Part shown: piece by piece, positions 24,990 through 35,819 of the stretch
How the letters are laid out: every line of letters begins with the position of its first letter
How positions within the stretch are numbered: the first letter of the stretch is position 1
Assembly: GCA_029881995.1 (NCBI GenBank)
Contig: JAOULO010000034.1
Location: 1-35,819, forward strand
Length of the DNA: 35,819 nucleotides
From: Gammaproteobacteria bacterium
Lineage (GTDB): Bacteria; Pseudomonadota; Gammaproteobacteria; UBA6429; Thiohalophilaceae
Reading direction: 5' to 3'
The notes under the pieces: generated by a model
Told to the model about the DNA's origin: nothing
Database searches by the model: none
Seen by the model: the letters and a program-made list of their open reading frames with translations, nothing else
Made by a program: the position numbers and the translations under genes

Positions 24990-25903
24990 TATTGGCTGTC
25001 CTTATTATTGAGTTCCTTGACGATGGCATCAAATAGGTCGAAATAATATTTTATATGTTCTTTTGCACCAACTGACTGGGGTAACACGGCGATGCGGATA
25101 CCTGTTTTATCCTTCAGGTATTTTACAGAACGCTGTTCATAATAGGGTTCCATGATCAAAAGTATTATCTTTTTCTGTTTGATGTTTCTAATGAGTTTGC
25201 CTAGCGATGATGCGCTGGGTGAAATACCTGGCTTGGGTTCCACTTCGTCGACAATTTTAAATCCAAAGGCATGGGCCAGATAGATAAATGATGTGTGGTA
25301 GGCGATGACAGGCTGGTTCTTTAAATAGCTAAGTTCACTTAGCCATTGCTGATACTTCTTTTCCAATCCAGCTTTGAACGTTTTCAGATTGGATTGATAG
25401 TCATTGATATTGGCAGGGTCGAGCTGTGCAAGCCTTTGGCTGATGGCCGTGGCGATCTTGATCCCATTGCGTGGATCTAACCAGTAATGAGGGTTCCCAC
25501 TAGCATGGACGTCTCCCATGGCGCGGCTGACAGGCACATTATGTTTACCCAGTAAGTCTATTGTTTGTGATAGATCCAGAAAACCAGATTGCCCAGCCTG
25601 GATTTTAGAGTTGCGTGCAGATTGTAACAAAGAAGGTAGCCAGCCAGCTTCCAGTTCGGCACCAATGACTAAAAGCAAATCAGCGCGATTGACTCTTCTT
25701 ATCATACTGGGTTTGGCCACGGCAAAGTGCGGGTCACGTGTTCCCGGAGTAAGGCTGTTCACATCAATGTGTTTACCACCAATGGCCTTTGCAATGGCTG
25801 CCAGATCCTGTGTCGTAGTTTCGACCTTTAGCTGGGCATGGCTTGTGCTATTGAATGCCATGCCCAGCAATAGACTAACGAGAATAATATGAATTATTTT
25901 CAT
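24989..25903 (-). CDS. Zinc/manganese ABC transporter substrate-binding protein (ZnuA-like)
   Basis: Periplasmic metal-binding protein, 304 residues. Signal peptide to about residue 23 (MKIIHIILVSLLLGMAFN...SHA). Metal histidines expected for the A-1 cluster are visible: DPHFAVAKPS (about 57-66), NPHYWLDPRNG (about 137-147) and AYHTSFIYLAH. A fourth ligand could be in IMEPYYEQR. There is no His-rich loop. Ten bases downstream of the porin gene, and overlapping the permease by one base. Confidence 0.9.
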   Translation of the reverse strand: MKIIHIILVSLLLGMAFNSTSHAQLKVETTTQDLAAIAKAIGGKHIDVNSLTPGTRDPHFAVAKPSMIRRVNRADLLLVIGAELEAGWLPSLLQSARNSKIQAGQSGFLDLSQTIDLLGKHNVPVSRAMGDVHASGNPHYWLDPRNGIKIATAISQRLAQLDPANINDYQSNLKTFKAGLEKKYQQWLSELSYLKNQPVIAYHTSFIYLAHAFGFKIVDEVEPKPGISPSASSLGKLIRNIKQKKIILLIMEPYYEQRSVKYLKDKTGIRIAVLPQSVGAKEHIKYYFDLFDAIVKELNNKDSQ

Positions 25904-25912
25904 GCCTGAGCC

Positions 25913-27187
25913 CTAAAAGGTGTGTGCCATATGGCTACCGAGACTGAATTCAACCTGTAACCAAAGTGATTGGGCGGTATCTTCTTTGAAGTGCTCAGCC
26001 TTATCACGGTTATACTGAAGTCGAATTTTGCTGTATTCACTAGGATACCAGGTAATATTGGGTGAGATACGACTACGGTTATCACGCAGGGGATCGGTGC
26101 TAGTGTCACCACTTGCTGAGGCTGTTTCATAACGCAGGCCAAGCACCCAACCGGGTGTAAAGCCCCAGGTGATTTGACTGAACATACCTTTATCACGTAG
26201 GGTTTCATGGTTGGCTTGCCAGGGGTCTGCTGCCTCATATTCACGTTGTAAATATTCTGTGTGCCAGGCGACAAAAGGAAAGCCCCTGGCCCCCGTTCCC
26301 TGCCATTTTAAATAGAGATCGGCACCGTAAATTTGAGTCTCAGTGGTATACCCCGATGCGTTTGGCCCCCTTAAACCTGAAAGGCCCAGGTTCATACTGA
26401 GATTGTCCGATAGATCAAAGCCATTTAACCAGCGTGCCGAATACAATAAATCTCCAGACCCCCTGGCCTCACGTGCTATCAGGGTGTGGCCACCCACTTC
26501 TTCACCTTCGGCTGACAAAAAGCTGCTGACAGTTTCTCCTTTGGCATTTTGCATTCCGAGGTAAAATTCAGAATACCAATTTGTTGGCATGAGCCAGGCG
26601 AGGCGTACGCCCTGACTGCGCAGGCCATCTCCACCAAACAGTCGTGACAGGATTACAGGCTGATCAGCAAAGCTCCATGTGTGTGGGTGCTGTACATTGC
26701 GACGGCCAAATTCAGTGTAATACTGTCCACCTTTAAGCTGTAGCCCACCGGGCATCGCACGGGTCAGAAAAAAGGCTTCTTCCAGTTCTACCACGGTTTC
26801 CCCTTCAGCATCGATCAGCATAATGATATTGGCTTGTGCATCAAACATGGGGTCTACCGTACCACTCAGTGAGAGTTCTACGTTCTGTACAGTAAAACCG
26901 TTTTTGTTTGGGTCGTGGCCACCACCTTGCAGCTTGGCCAGTTCCTTATTATCGGCATTTGAGGCCCCAGCAGAGAACAGGCCTGATAAACCAATTTGCA
27001 GTGAACTGCTATTGGTGTTGGTTGTTGTTTGTTGACGTTTTTCCAGTTGTGAAATACGACGTTCATAGTCGCGCAGTTTCTGCTCGATAGGTGTCTGCTT
27101 GTCAGCAGCATGGAGTGAGCTTGATATCATCAGCAAAATACCGTTTAACAAAACAGCAGCTAATAGCGGTTGTTGACGTTGAGACAT
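25913..27187 (-). CDS. Putative outer-membrane porin linked to zinc uptake
   Basis: 424 residues from MSQRQQPLL (AGGAAT six bases ahead favours this over ATG 27193). Signal peptide to about residue 28 (SSSLHA), followed by a coiled-coil segment DYERRISQLEKRQQ (about 40-55). The rest is alternating hydrophobic strands with the C-terminal SLWLQVEFSLGSHMAHTF (a barrel-type aromatic end), so a trimeric beta-barrel channel is likely. It begins the operon with the ZnuA- and ZnuB-like genes, which suggests passage of zinc or a zinc complex, although metal specificity is inferred from context only. Resembles the putative porins of the phosphate-selective O/P fold. Confidence 0.78.
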   Translation of the reverse strand: MSQRQQPLLAAVLLNGILLMISSSLHAADKQTPIEQKLRDYERRISQLEKRQQTTTNTNSSSLQIGLSGLFSAGASNADNKELAKLQGGGHDPNKNGFTVQNVELSLSGTVDPMFDAQANIIMLIDAEGETVVELEEAFFLTRAMPGGLQLKGGQYYTEFGRRNVQHPHTWSFADQPVILSRLFGGDGLRSQGVRLAWLMPTNWYSEFYLGMQNAKGETVSSFLSAEGEEVGGHTLIAREARGSGDLLYSARWLNGFDLSDNLSMNLGLSGLRGPNASGYTTETQIYGADLYLKWQGTGARGFPFVAWHTEYLQREYEAADPWQANHETLRDKGMFSQITWGFTPGWVLGLRYETASASGDTSTDPLRDNRSRISPNITWYPSEYSKIRLQYNRDKAEHFKEDTAQSLWLQVEFSLGSHMAHTF

Positions 27188-27269
27188 TGTCATTCCTCAT
27201 AAGATTACAATTGCAATTAAGCTTCTAACCCAAGCCGGGTCAAAAGATGTCAGGTGTTATGGCTTGAAA

Positions 27270-27572
27270 TCAATATAAGGGGGGCGCGCGTGCACGTTGC
27301 GTTTGATGCTTGTAAGGAGAAATGAATCGGATAGCTGTGGATATTGAGAGTGCTATCAGAATGAAAAGCGGTAAAAGAGAAACACTGGAATCAACATCAG
27401 TGGCCGGTGTATGAGTCAGGCGACAAACCTGGCATTCTTCATGGGCCTCATTATCACCAGCAAAGGCGATTTCATGTTGTGTCACATGCCAGGTGGTAAA
27501 CAGCAGGCCTACTACAAGCAAGATACTTGTTAGTCTGTATTGTAGTGACTGTGTTTTAAAAATGGACAACAT
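27270..27572 (-). CDS. Small DUF2946-like membrane protein with RAPP C-terminus
   Basis: 100 residues from MLSIFKTQ; AGGAACC precedes this ATG. A first hydrophobic stretch SILLVVGLLFTTWHV (about 12-27), a periplasmic part with potential ligands (H-x-x-x-H-E, C-x-x-C in HEECQVCRLTH) and a second helix LLPLFILIALSISTAIRF. Ends RARAPPLY, a feature shared with two other small proteins of this metal island. No known reaction. It is separated from the CzcA operon by a strong terminator (27646-27676), so it has its own promoter. Confidence 0.65.
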   Translation of the reverse strand: MLSIFKTQSLQYRLTSILLVVGLLFTTWHVTQHEIAFAGDNEAHEECQVCRLTHTPATDVDSSVSLLPLFILIALSISTAIRFISPYKHQTQRARAPPLY

Positions 27573-27645
27573 GGTTCCTGGCGGTATTCGTTCAATATCT
27601 ATATATAACACCTGATTTCTGGTGCTGACAAGGGCGATTCAGGAA

Positions 27646-27676
27646 TAAAAAAGGGCCGGGTATGGTTGCCCGGCCC
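27646..27676 (-). terminator. Strong intrinsic terminator of the CzcA operon
   Basis: Perfect 8-bp stem GGGCCGGG/CCCGGCCC (27653-27660 and 27669-27676) with an 8-base loop, followed on the minus strand by six Ts. Ends the adaptor-pump-lipoprotein operon. Confidence 0.9.
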
Positions 27677-27701
27677 AGAATAGAGATATAAATAACTTAT
27701 A

Positions 27702-31315
<3,614 letters not shown>

Positions 31316-32581
31316 CTAGTGATCGTGGCTGGCGCCGGATTTTTCGATATCGGCCTTGAGCAGATAACTGTTTTCGGTGACATACTCTGTACCGGGTTCA
31401 ATACCGGACAACACTTCTACCCAATCACTGTTACTGCGTCCCAGCTCCAGCATGCGGACTTCATAGGTATCATTCACTTTTGCATATACCACCTGAAAAT
31501 CCCGAAAGCTTTGAATGGCAGACTGGCGAACAGCCAGTGGTATGGTTTCTTCGATTACCGTGACACGACCACGCACATATTGTCCGGGACGTAGTTTTCC
31601 AGATTTATTATTCAGGGTTGCACGAACCCGTACTGACTGACTGGCATGAGAGGTCAAAGGTGAGACCCAGTCGATTTTGCCGGATTGCAGCGCTTTGCCT
31701 TCCAGGGTTTCCACTACAACAGACTGGCCGGTTTTGATTTCATCGAGATAACTGGCGAATACATCCAGTTCTACCCAGACATCGGACAGGTCGGCAATAA
31801 CAAACAGAGGTTCATTACCGGAGGCTTCACCAATCTGGATATCCCGCTTGATAATGACACCACTGATTGGTGCCTTGAGTTTGTAACCATGCAGACTGGT
31901 GTTACTTTCGATGGTGGCGAGGATATCGCCTTTTTTAACCTGTTCACCCAGTTCTCGGTGGACGTTTTTTACCACACCGGTAAAACGTGGGCTGACGCGG
32001 GATAGCCTGTTTGGGTTGGCCTGGATTCGACCGGTCAGGGTACGAGTCTGTGTTAGTTGAATGGGGCCAACAGGAGCCGTCTTCAATCGCATCTCAGTCG
32101 CGATCTGTAGTGGTATCTCGGTGCGACCTTCGTAGTTATCGTACTTCCACTGGTACGGCCGGCCTTTGTAGTTTGCATTCACTACTACCTGGAAGGAGTG
32201 TGGTTCATAGATAGTTGTATCACCGCGCAGGAAATCATTCTGTGGAGAAAACTGGATGTGATCGGTTTTATCACCGAGTCGTTTGAGTTGAATGTTCAGC
32301 TTAAGAGAGCCTGGTGAAATCAGTTTATTATTATCATAGGCATAGATCCGAAACTCTGGTGGTAGGCCAGTCTCATAGATCGTAATTTCCAGACTAAAAT
32401 CTTCCTGACTTAATAAACGACCTCCAAGGGGACCTTTTACCACGGTTTCATATTCATTATTTTCATGGTTAGTGGTCTGCTTATTGGGCGATGAGGCCAG
32501 TATCCAGCCAAGTAACAATGCAGTTATTACAGCAATGGTGGCGATCGTCTTTTGGTCGGTATTTTTTAATTGAGCTAACAT
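31316..32581 (-). CDS. RND efflux adaptor (CzcB/CusB-like)
   Basis: Periplasmic adaptor to the CzcA-type pump. 421 residues from MLAQLKNTDQ, with GGGAGAAATCC as ribosome site; an upstream ATG at 32614 lacks one. One N-terminal helix (TIATIAVITALLLGWILA) anchors it. A beta-rich insertion is seen at about 45-150 (EFRIYAYDNNKLISPGSLK, PYQWKYDNYEGRTEI). The lipoyl-type hairpin lies in FTGVVKNVHRELGEQVKKGD and APISGVIIKRDIQIGEASGN. The C-terminus ends KSGASHDH, a His-tail often seen in metal adaptors. It has none of the heavy-metal-binding or CusF additions of the CusB protein at 18693. Confidence 0.93.
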   Translation of the reverse strand: MLAQLKNTDQKTIATIAVITALLLGWILASSPNKQTTNHENNEYETVVKGPLGGRLLSQEDFSLEITIYETGLPPEFRIYAYDNNKLISPGSLKLNIQLKRLGDKTDHIQFSPQNDFLRGDTTIYEPHSFQVVVNANYKGRPYQWKYDNYEGRTEIPLQIATEMRLKTAPVGPIQLTQTRTLTGRIQANPNRLSRVSPRFTGVVKNVHRELGEQVKKGDILATIESNTSLHGYKLKAPISGVIIKRDIQIGEASGNEPLFVIADLSDVWVELDVFASYLDEIKTGQSVVVETLEGKALQSGKIDWVSPLTSHASQSVRVRATLNNKSGKLRPGQYVRGRVTVIEETIPLAVRQSAIQSFRDFQVVYAKVNDTYEVRMLELGRSNSDWVEVLSGIEPGTEYVTENSYLLKADIEKSGASHDH

Positions 32582-32698
32582 GGATTTCTCCCACAAATCG
32601 ATGGAATAATTCATCGATTAAAAACAAAATAAATATTTTAAGTGTGTTTTGTTTGAACTACCGTCAAAACGAAACGTGTTCGTATTAGAACTGGTTGA

Positions 32699-33103
32699 TC
32701 AAATAGTGTGGTGAGATAGGGGTGGGGCGCGAAGCTGGCGGCTCAGGTAAAAATAATGTTGCCAGTTGCCATGGATGGTCTTACTGGCTCGGAAAAATAA
32801 ACGGTATTGAATAACAGGTAAAATAAGCAGAATGCTAAATAACAGCCCAAGCTCGATATTTACCTGGCTGAATTTTTTGCTCATGCCCTGTGGGCTAGCC
32901 TCAAATATCTGGGTGTTTTCATCGTGATGGGATGAGTCAGGGCTGGTATGCAGATCAATATCATGCTGGTGCACACCTGTGTTGAGATCTGCATGGTGAT
33001 GGATGTGATAATGGATAGTCTGGAACCCGCTTAACAGCACAGCAACAATCAGCAGGAGACTGATGGTGCTATTCGATTTTATTTTGTGCCGTAATTTGTC
33101 CAT
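32699..33103 (-). CDS. Small His-rich membrane protein upstream of the Czc operon
   Basis: 134 residues. Two hydrophobic helices (ISLLLIVAVLLSGFQTIHY and ELGLLFSILLILPVIQYRLFF). The loop between them is unusually His-rich: HYHIHHHADLNTGVHQHDIDLHTSPDSSHHDE (described by position 31-62). Ends RAPPLSHHTI; the RAPP element recurs at 27270-27572 and in altered form at 18231-18584. It lies 118 bases upstream of the adaptor gene on the same strand and may buffer or sense periplasmic zinc. No enzyme motif. Confidence 0.7.
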   Translation of the reverse strand: MDKLRHKIKSNSTISLLLIVAVLLSGFQTIHYHIHHHADLNTGVHQHDIDLHTSPDSSHHDENTQIFEASPQGMSKKFSQVNIELGLLFSILLILPVIQYRLFFRASKTIHGNWQHYFYLSRQLRAPPLSHHTI

Positions 33104-33340
33104 GCGTCCTGAGACCCGGTATAGATGGGACAGTTCCCCCCAAATGATTAAATATTACTCAATTCCGTAGAAAAATAACAGAAATTAGGATTAGGCTCAA
33201 TATGCCAGAACCTGGTTTGGATGTCATACATATAAGTATGTGAAGTATAAAAAAATGCATAGCCTGAGGTATTTACTGACCAATCCGCCTATAATTAACC
33301 CCTTCTGAGATTTAGATGATGACGATTCTGGAGGTTTTCC
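33104..33340. promoter_or_regulatory. Divergent promoter region between Czc island and DUF302 gene
   Basis: Non-coding stretch between two divergent genes. It contains the inverted repeat CATAC-N6-GTATG (33225-33240), a TATAAT at 33290-33295 that could be the -10 of the DUF302 gene, and GGAGG eight bases before ATG 33341. No -35 of good quality is visible. The repeat could be an operator for the metal operon. Confidence 0.35.
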
Positions 33341-33730
33341 ATGTACGGTTTTACAACCACTTTCAAAGGCAGCTATGACGATGCCGTTACCCGTGTTACT
33401 GAAGAATTATCCAAAGAAGGTTTTGGTGTGCTAACAGAGATCGATGTTAAAGCGGTCATGAAAAAGAAACTGGACCTGGACAAGCGCCCTTATAAAATTC
33501 TTGGTGCCTGTAACCCGGTACTGGCCAATCAGGCCCTGACAGCTGAACCTGATATCGGCTTGTTACTGCCCTGTAATGTGGTAGTGCGTGAAGAAGAAGA
33601 TGGAACGATAACAGTTGCCTTTATGGATCCTGCTGCTGTGCTGGATCTGGTTCAACAACCTGGTATCCATGACCTGGCCGGTGAAGTGAAGGCCAAGCTA
33701 GAGAGAGTGCGAGATGGTTTAAATGCATAA
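33341..33730 (+). CDS. DUF302 domain protein
   Basis: 129 residues covering a single DUF302 domain. The core wording is typical: YGFTTTFKGSYDDAVTRVTEELSKEGFGVLTEIDVKAVMKKKLDLDKRPYKILGACNP, then LLLPCNVVVREEEDGTITVAFMDPAAVLDLV. The family is a small fold with no known reaction, often near metal or sulfur genes. Cys56 and Cys78 are the conserved-type cysteines. No signal peptide, so cytosolic. GGAGG ribosome site, and a strong bidirectional terminator follows. Confidence 0.9.
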   Translation: MYGFTTTFKGSYDDAVTRVTEELSKEGFGVLTEIDVKAVMKKKLDLDKRPYKILGACNPVLANQALTAEPDIGLLLPCNVVVREEEDGTITVAFMDPAAVLDLVQQPGIHDLAGEVKAKLERVRDGLNA

Positions 33731-33763
33731 TCTCTAAGTCAGAGAATATAGCTTTTTCAATAT

Positions 33764-33789
33764 AAAACCCGGTTATTCAGCCGGGTTTT
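33764..33789. terminator. Bidirectional intrinsic terminator
   Basis: Perfect 9-bp stem AAAACCCGG/CCGGGTTTT (33764-33772 and 33781-33789) with an 8-base loop. T-runs occur on both strands, so it ends both the DUF302 gene and the convergent chemotaxis gene. Confidence 0.9.
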
Positions 33790-33793
33790 ATGT

Positions 33794-35422
33794 TTACACC
33801 TTGAAATAACTTAACTGCTTACTCAGCTCCTGAGCCAACTGTGTAAGCTCCTGGCTGGAAGAAGTGGTTTCTTTGATGGTGTTGGTGACTTCTTCGGCGG
33901 CGCGATTGATGTTCTCCACGTTACGATTGATTTCCGTTGCTACAGCTGTTTGTTCTTCAGTGGCAGTGGATATCTGGGTGTTCATGTCATTAATGGTAGA
34001 GATAAGAGTGGTTATTGCGCGTAAGGTGTTCTCGGCAGCCTCTGCCTGGGCGACACTTTCTTTTGATAATTCCTGGCTGGTATTCATGGCTTCGACGGAT
34101 CGTTCAGTTCCCGCCTGAAGACGTTCAATCATAACCCGTATTTCATCGGTGCTGGATTGTGTTCGGGTGGCCAGTGTACGTACTTCATCTGCTACAACTG
34201 CAAAGCCCCTGCCCTGTTCACCAGCACGAGCCGCCTCAATTGCCGCATTAAGCGCCAGCAGGTTGGTCTGTTCGGCAATATCATTAATGACATCAATGAC
34301 AGTTCCAATATTGACGGCTTCGGTCTGTAATTCAGCAATGATGGTGGCCGTCTGATCCACTTCAGATGAAAGACGGTCGATCATACCACGAGTATTGCTG
34401 ACCACTTGCATCCCAGAGTTGACATCATTATTGGCCTGTTGGGCAGACTCGGCGGCCTGCAGGGCATTCCTGGCCACTTCTTCGATGGTAGCACTCATTT
34501 GCGTAACAGATGTTGCAACCTGCTCAGTGTTATGTTGTTGATTAAATACCGTCTGGTTGGCATCACTGGCCATGGTATTCATCTTACTTGCAGATTGATT
34601 CACAGCATCAGTGGTGGAATGGACCTTTCCAATTGTGTTTCGTATTTTTTCGATAAAAGTATTAAAGTGGTGAGACAGATCAGCAATTTCATCATGCCCT
34701 TTGACGGGCAAGGAAACAGTGAGATCACCTTCTTCCTGCGCAATACGGCGAAGCTGCTCTGCCGCATTGGCAATAGGTTTGCTTACCATGAAGAGGCTTC
34801 CAAAACCGATCAGAATGGCAACAATCAAGGCCAGCACCGTAACGGTAGTTAAAGTCCCATAAACAAGATTTATTGTGGCCTGAATGTTTTTAGTCTCACC
34901 TTCTACGGTTCCATCACCAAGCTCTTCAACTTTGTCTAGCACATCTTCCAACTCAAGAATAATCTTTTCAAAGGATTCATATTTTTCATTGAATTCTTCC
35001 TGGCTGATATTGCCTGCCTTTAATTCTCTTTTTGCCGCAAGAATATTTGTTTCATTCTGATGATAGGATTTAAGTAATTGTTCGAGCTTAGTTAGATATT
35101 CCTCCGGAATCAGTCCGGAGTTGTGCATTGATTTTAATGCCTCTTCGGTAAATTCCTTTGCCTCAGCCAGTTCTTTTCTGAACTCGTCTGATTCAATCTT
35201 GTTATTGGATAGAACGATCTCCATTACTTCCAATGCCTGCCGTTGAATACCAATAGTTGCTTCCATCGAACCATCAGCCGCTTGCCAGGCCTCATTGGTC
35301 ACAAACTGAAGTGCATTATTCAAACGCCATGCACCTACAAATCCGGCCCCACTCGCGATGAGGATAAGTATGGTCAGAACAGAAATGCCAATGGTTAATT
35401 TTCTGTTGATGCTTAACTTCAT
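33794..35422 (-). CDS. Methyl-accepting chemotaxis protein
   Basis: Membrane chemoreceptor, 542 residues. First helix about 9-32, periplasmic four-helix-bundle-type sensor domain about 33-187, second helix about 188-212, HAMP about 213-266, and signalling domain about 270-540. The hairpin tip is intact: [27 protein letters not shown], which binds CheA/CheW. No C-terminal NWETF-type pentapeptide. Ligand unknown. No other chemotaxis gene lies in the window. Confidence 0.95.
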   Translation of the reverse strand: MKLSINRKLTIGISVLTILILIASGAGFVGAWRLNNALQFVTNEAWQAADGSMEATIGIQRQALEVMEIVLSNNKIESDEFRKELAEAKEFTEEALKSMHNSGLIPEEYLTKLEQLLKSYHQNETNILAAKRELKAGNISQEEFNEKYESFEKIILELEDVLDKVEELGDGTVEGETKNIQATINLVYGTLTTVTVLALIVAILIGFGSLFMVSKPIANAAEQLRRIAQEEGDLTVSLPVKGHDEIADLSHHFNTFIEKIRNTIGKVHSTTDAVNQSASKMNTMASDANQTVFNQQHNTEQVATSVTQMSATIEEVARNALQAAESAQQANNDVNSGMQVVSNTRGMIDRLSSEVDQTATIIAELQTEAVNIGTVIDVINDIAEQTNLLALNAAIEAARAGEQGRGFAVVADEVRTLATRTQSSTDEIRVMIERLQAGTERSVEAMNTSQELSKESVAQAEAAENTLRAITTLISTINDMNTQISTATEEQTAVATEINRNVENINRAAEEVTNTIKETTSSSQELTQLAQELSKQLSYFKV

Positions 35423-35641
35423 GATTTTACTATATACTTACTAAACTAGCGGCAATAAAAGATTTCCAGGTATAATAATTAGCGAATGATGACTGAATAT
35501 CTTTATTTAAGAAGGTAACAGTAATTTAACGGCGTATTGTTATTGTTGTTAAGAACTGCTTGTGAGCTATTGGTGATGATGGATTTGGGTATTTGATAGG
35601 AAAAGTCTGTTTTCAATTTGTAACATTTTATTGTGTTAGCA

Positions 35642-35819
35642 TTATTTCTTGTAGATCGTAGATAAAATATCCCGATACTCGCGGATTTGTTTGACGTAGG
35701 TAATTGCTTCACCACCCCGGGCATACCCATGTTTCAGTTTTCTGTGATAACGCCATTGAGATAATAACGGAATTACTTCTTCCAGTTCGACCCACAGATA
35801 AGGGTTCTTATCCATTTCA
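35642..35819 (-). CDS. Lytic murein transglycosylase MltF-like, 3' end only
   Basis: Only the last 58 codons are in the window; the rest lies beyond the right edge. The sequence reads MDKNPYLWVELEEVIPLL, then KLKHGYARGGEAITYVKQIREYRDIL and ends IYKK. The GYARGGEAITYV element with the following R-x-Y-x-D-I-L is typical of the C-terminal tail of membrane-bound lytic transglycosylases (MltF type), which cut peptidoglycan between MurNAc and GlcNAc. The identification is from a short piece. It ends at TAA 35644-35642; the 219-base gap to the chemoreceptor gene contains no evident gene. Confidence 0.75.
   Translation of the reverse strand, partial: EMDKNPYLWVELEEVIPLLSQWRYHRKLKHGYARGGEAITYVKQIREYRDILSTIYKK

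Noticed and set aside
27209-27218. Palindrome AATTGCAATT ahead of the porin operon as a Zur site
   Set aside because: Only 10 bp and it does not match the Zur consensus; chance is likely in this AT-rich stretch.
35503-35730. 75-residue frame near the right edge
   Set aside because: Low-complexity Asn-rich sequence that overlaps the end of the MltF-like gene in another frame.

Overview
The window looks like part of the chromosome of a facultatively denitrifying, chemolithoautotrophic gammaproteobacterium, probably a sulfur-oxidiser relative. The evidence is a form IA RuBisCO large subunit, a LysR regulator of the CbbR/RbcR type, a clade I (Tat-exported) nitrous oxide reductase cluster in the canonical order nosRZDFYL, and several gammaproteobacterial housekeeping genes (RlmA type methyltransferase, MltF type transglycosylase). 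The genus cannot be fixed from sequence reading alone. I saw no tRNA, rRNA, CRISPR array, insertion sequence or phage gene.

Layout. (1) 1-1181: cbbL on the minus strand, cut by the left edge, with a recognisable promoter and structured leader. (2) 1535-2550: a GNAT acetyltransferase and a 2OG-Fe(II) oxygenase-like protein. (3) 2607-10291, minus strand: nosR, nosZ, nosD, nosF, nosY, nosL. nosZ is split by a one-base frameshift near 6730 that separates the last CuZ ligand and the whole CuA site from the rest. (4) 10592-17000: mixed small genes: a hypothetical protein, a DUF2238/YjdF-like membrane protein, RlmA, two tandem CBS-pair proteins, a UbiE-like methyltransferase, a possible inactive YopT-like protein, an AI-2E family permease coupled to a cyclic-nucleotide-binding protein. 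(5) 17162-18070: the CbbR-like regulator, about 16 kb from cbbL.

(6) 18231-33103 is a metal-homeostasis island. It holds a Cu(I)/Ag(I) RND system (small Cys/His protein, CusB fused to CusF through a Met/His repeat linker, CusA, coupled cytochrome c). Next come a zinc or manganese uptake operon (outer-membrane porin, ZnuA-like, ZnuB-like, no ATPase) and a second RND system of CzcA type (adaptor, pump, coupled lipoprotein). Two further small His/Cys membrane proteins lie at the ends of the second RND system. Neither RND system has an outer-membrane factor or a dedicated regulator in the window. (7) 33341-35819: a DUF302 protein, a methyl-accepting chemotaxis protein and the 3' end of an MltF-like lytic transglycosylase cut by the right edge.

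The most informative new signals are: a 16-bp near-palindrome (consensus ATAAGTAATTACTTAT) shared by the cbbL and cbbR promoters, which links the distant regulator to RuBisCO and sits where a LysR protein should bind; the frameshift in nosZ; the 48-bp repeat that builds a Met/His-rich tether between CusB and CusF; and three unlike small metal-island proteins that share a C-terminal R-x-P-P motif.
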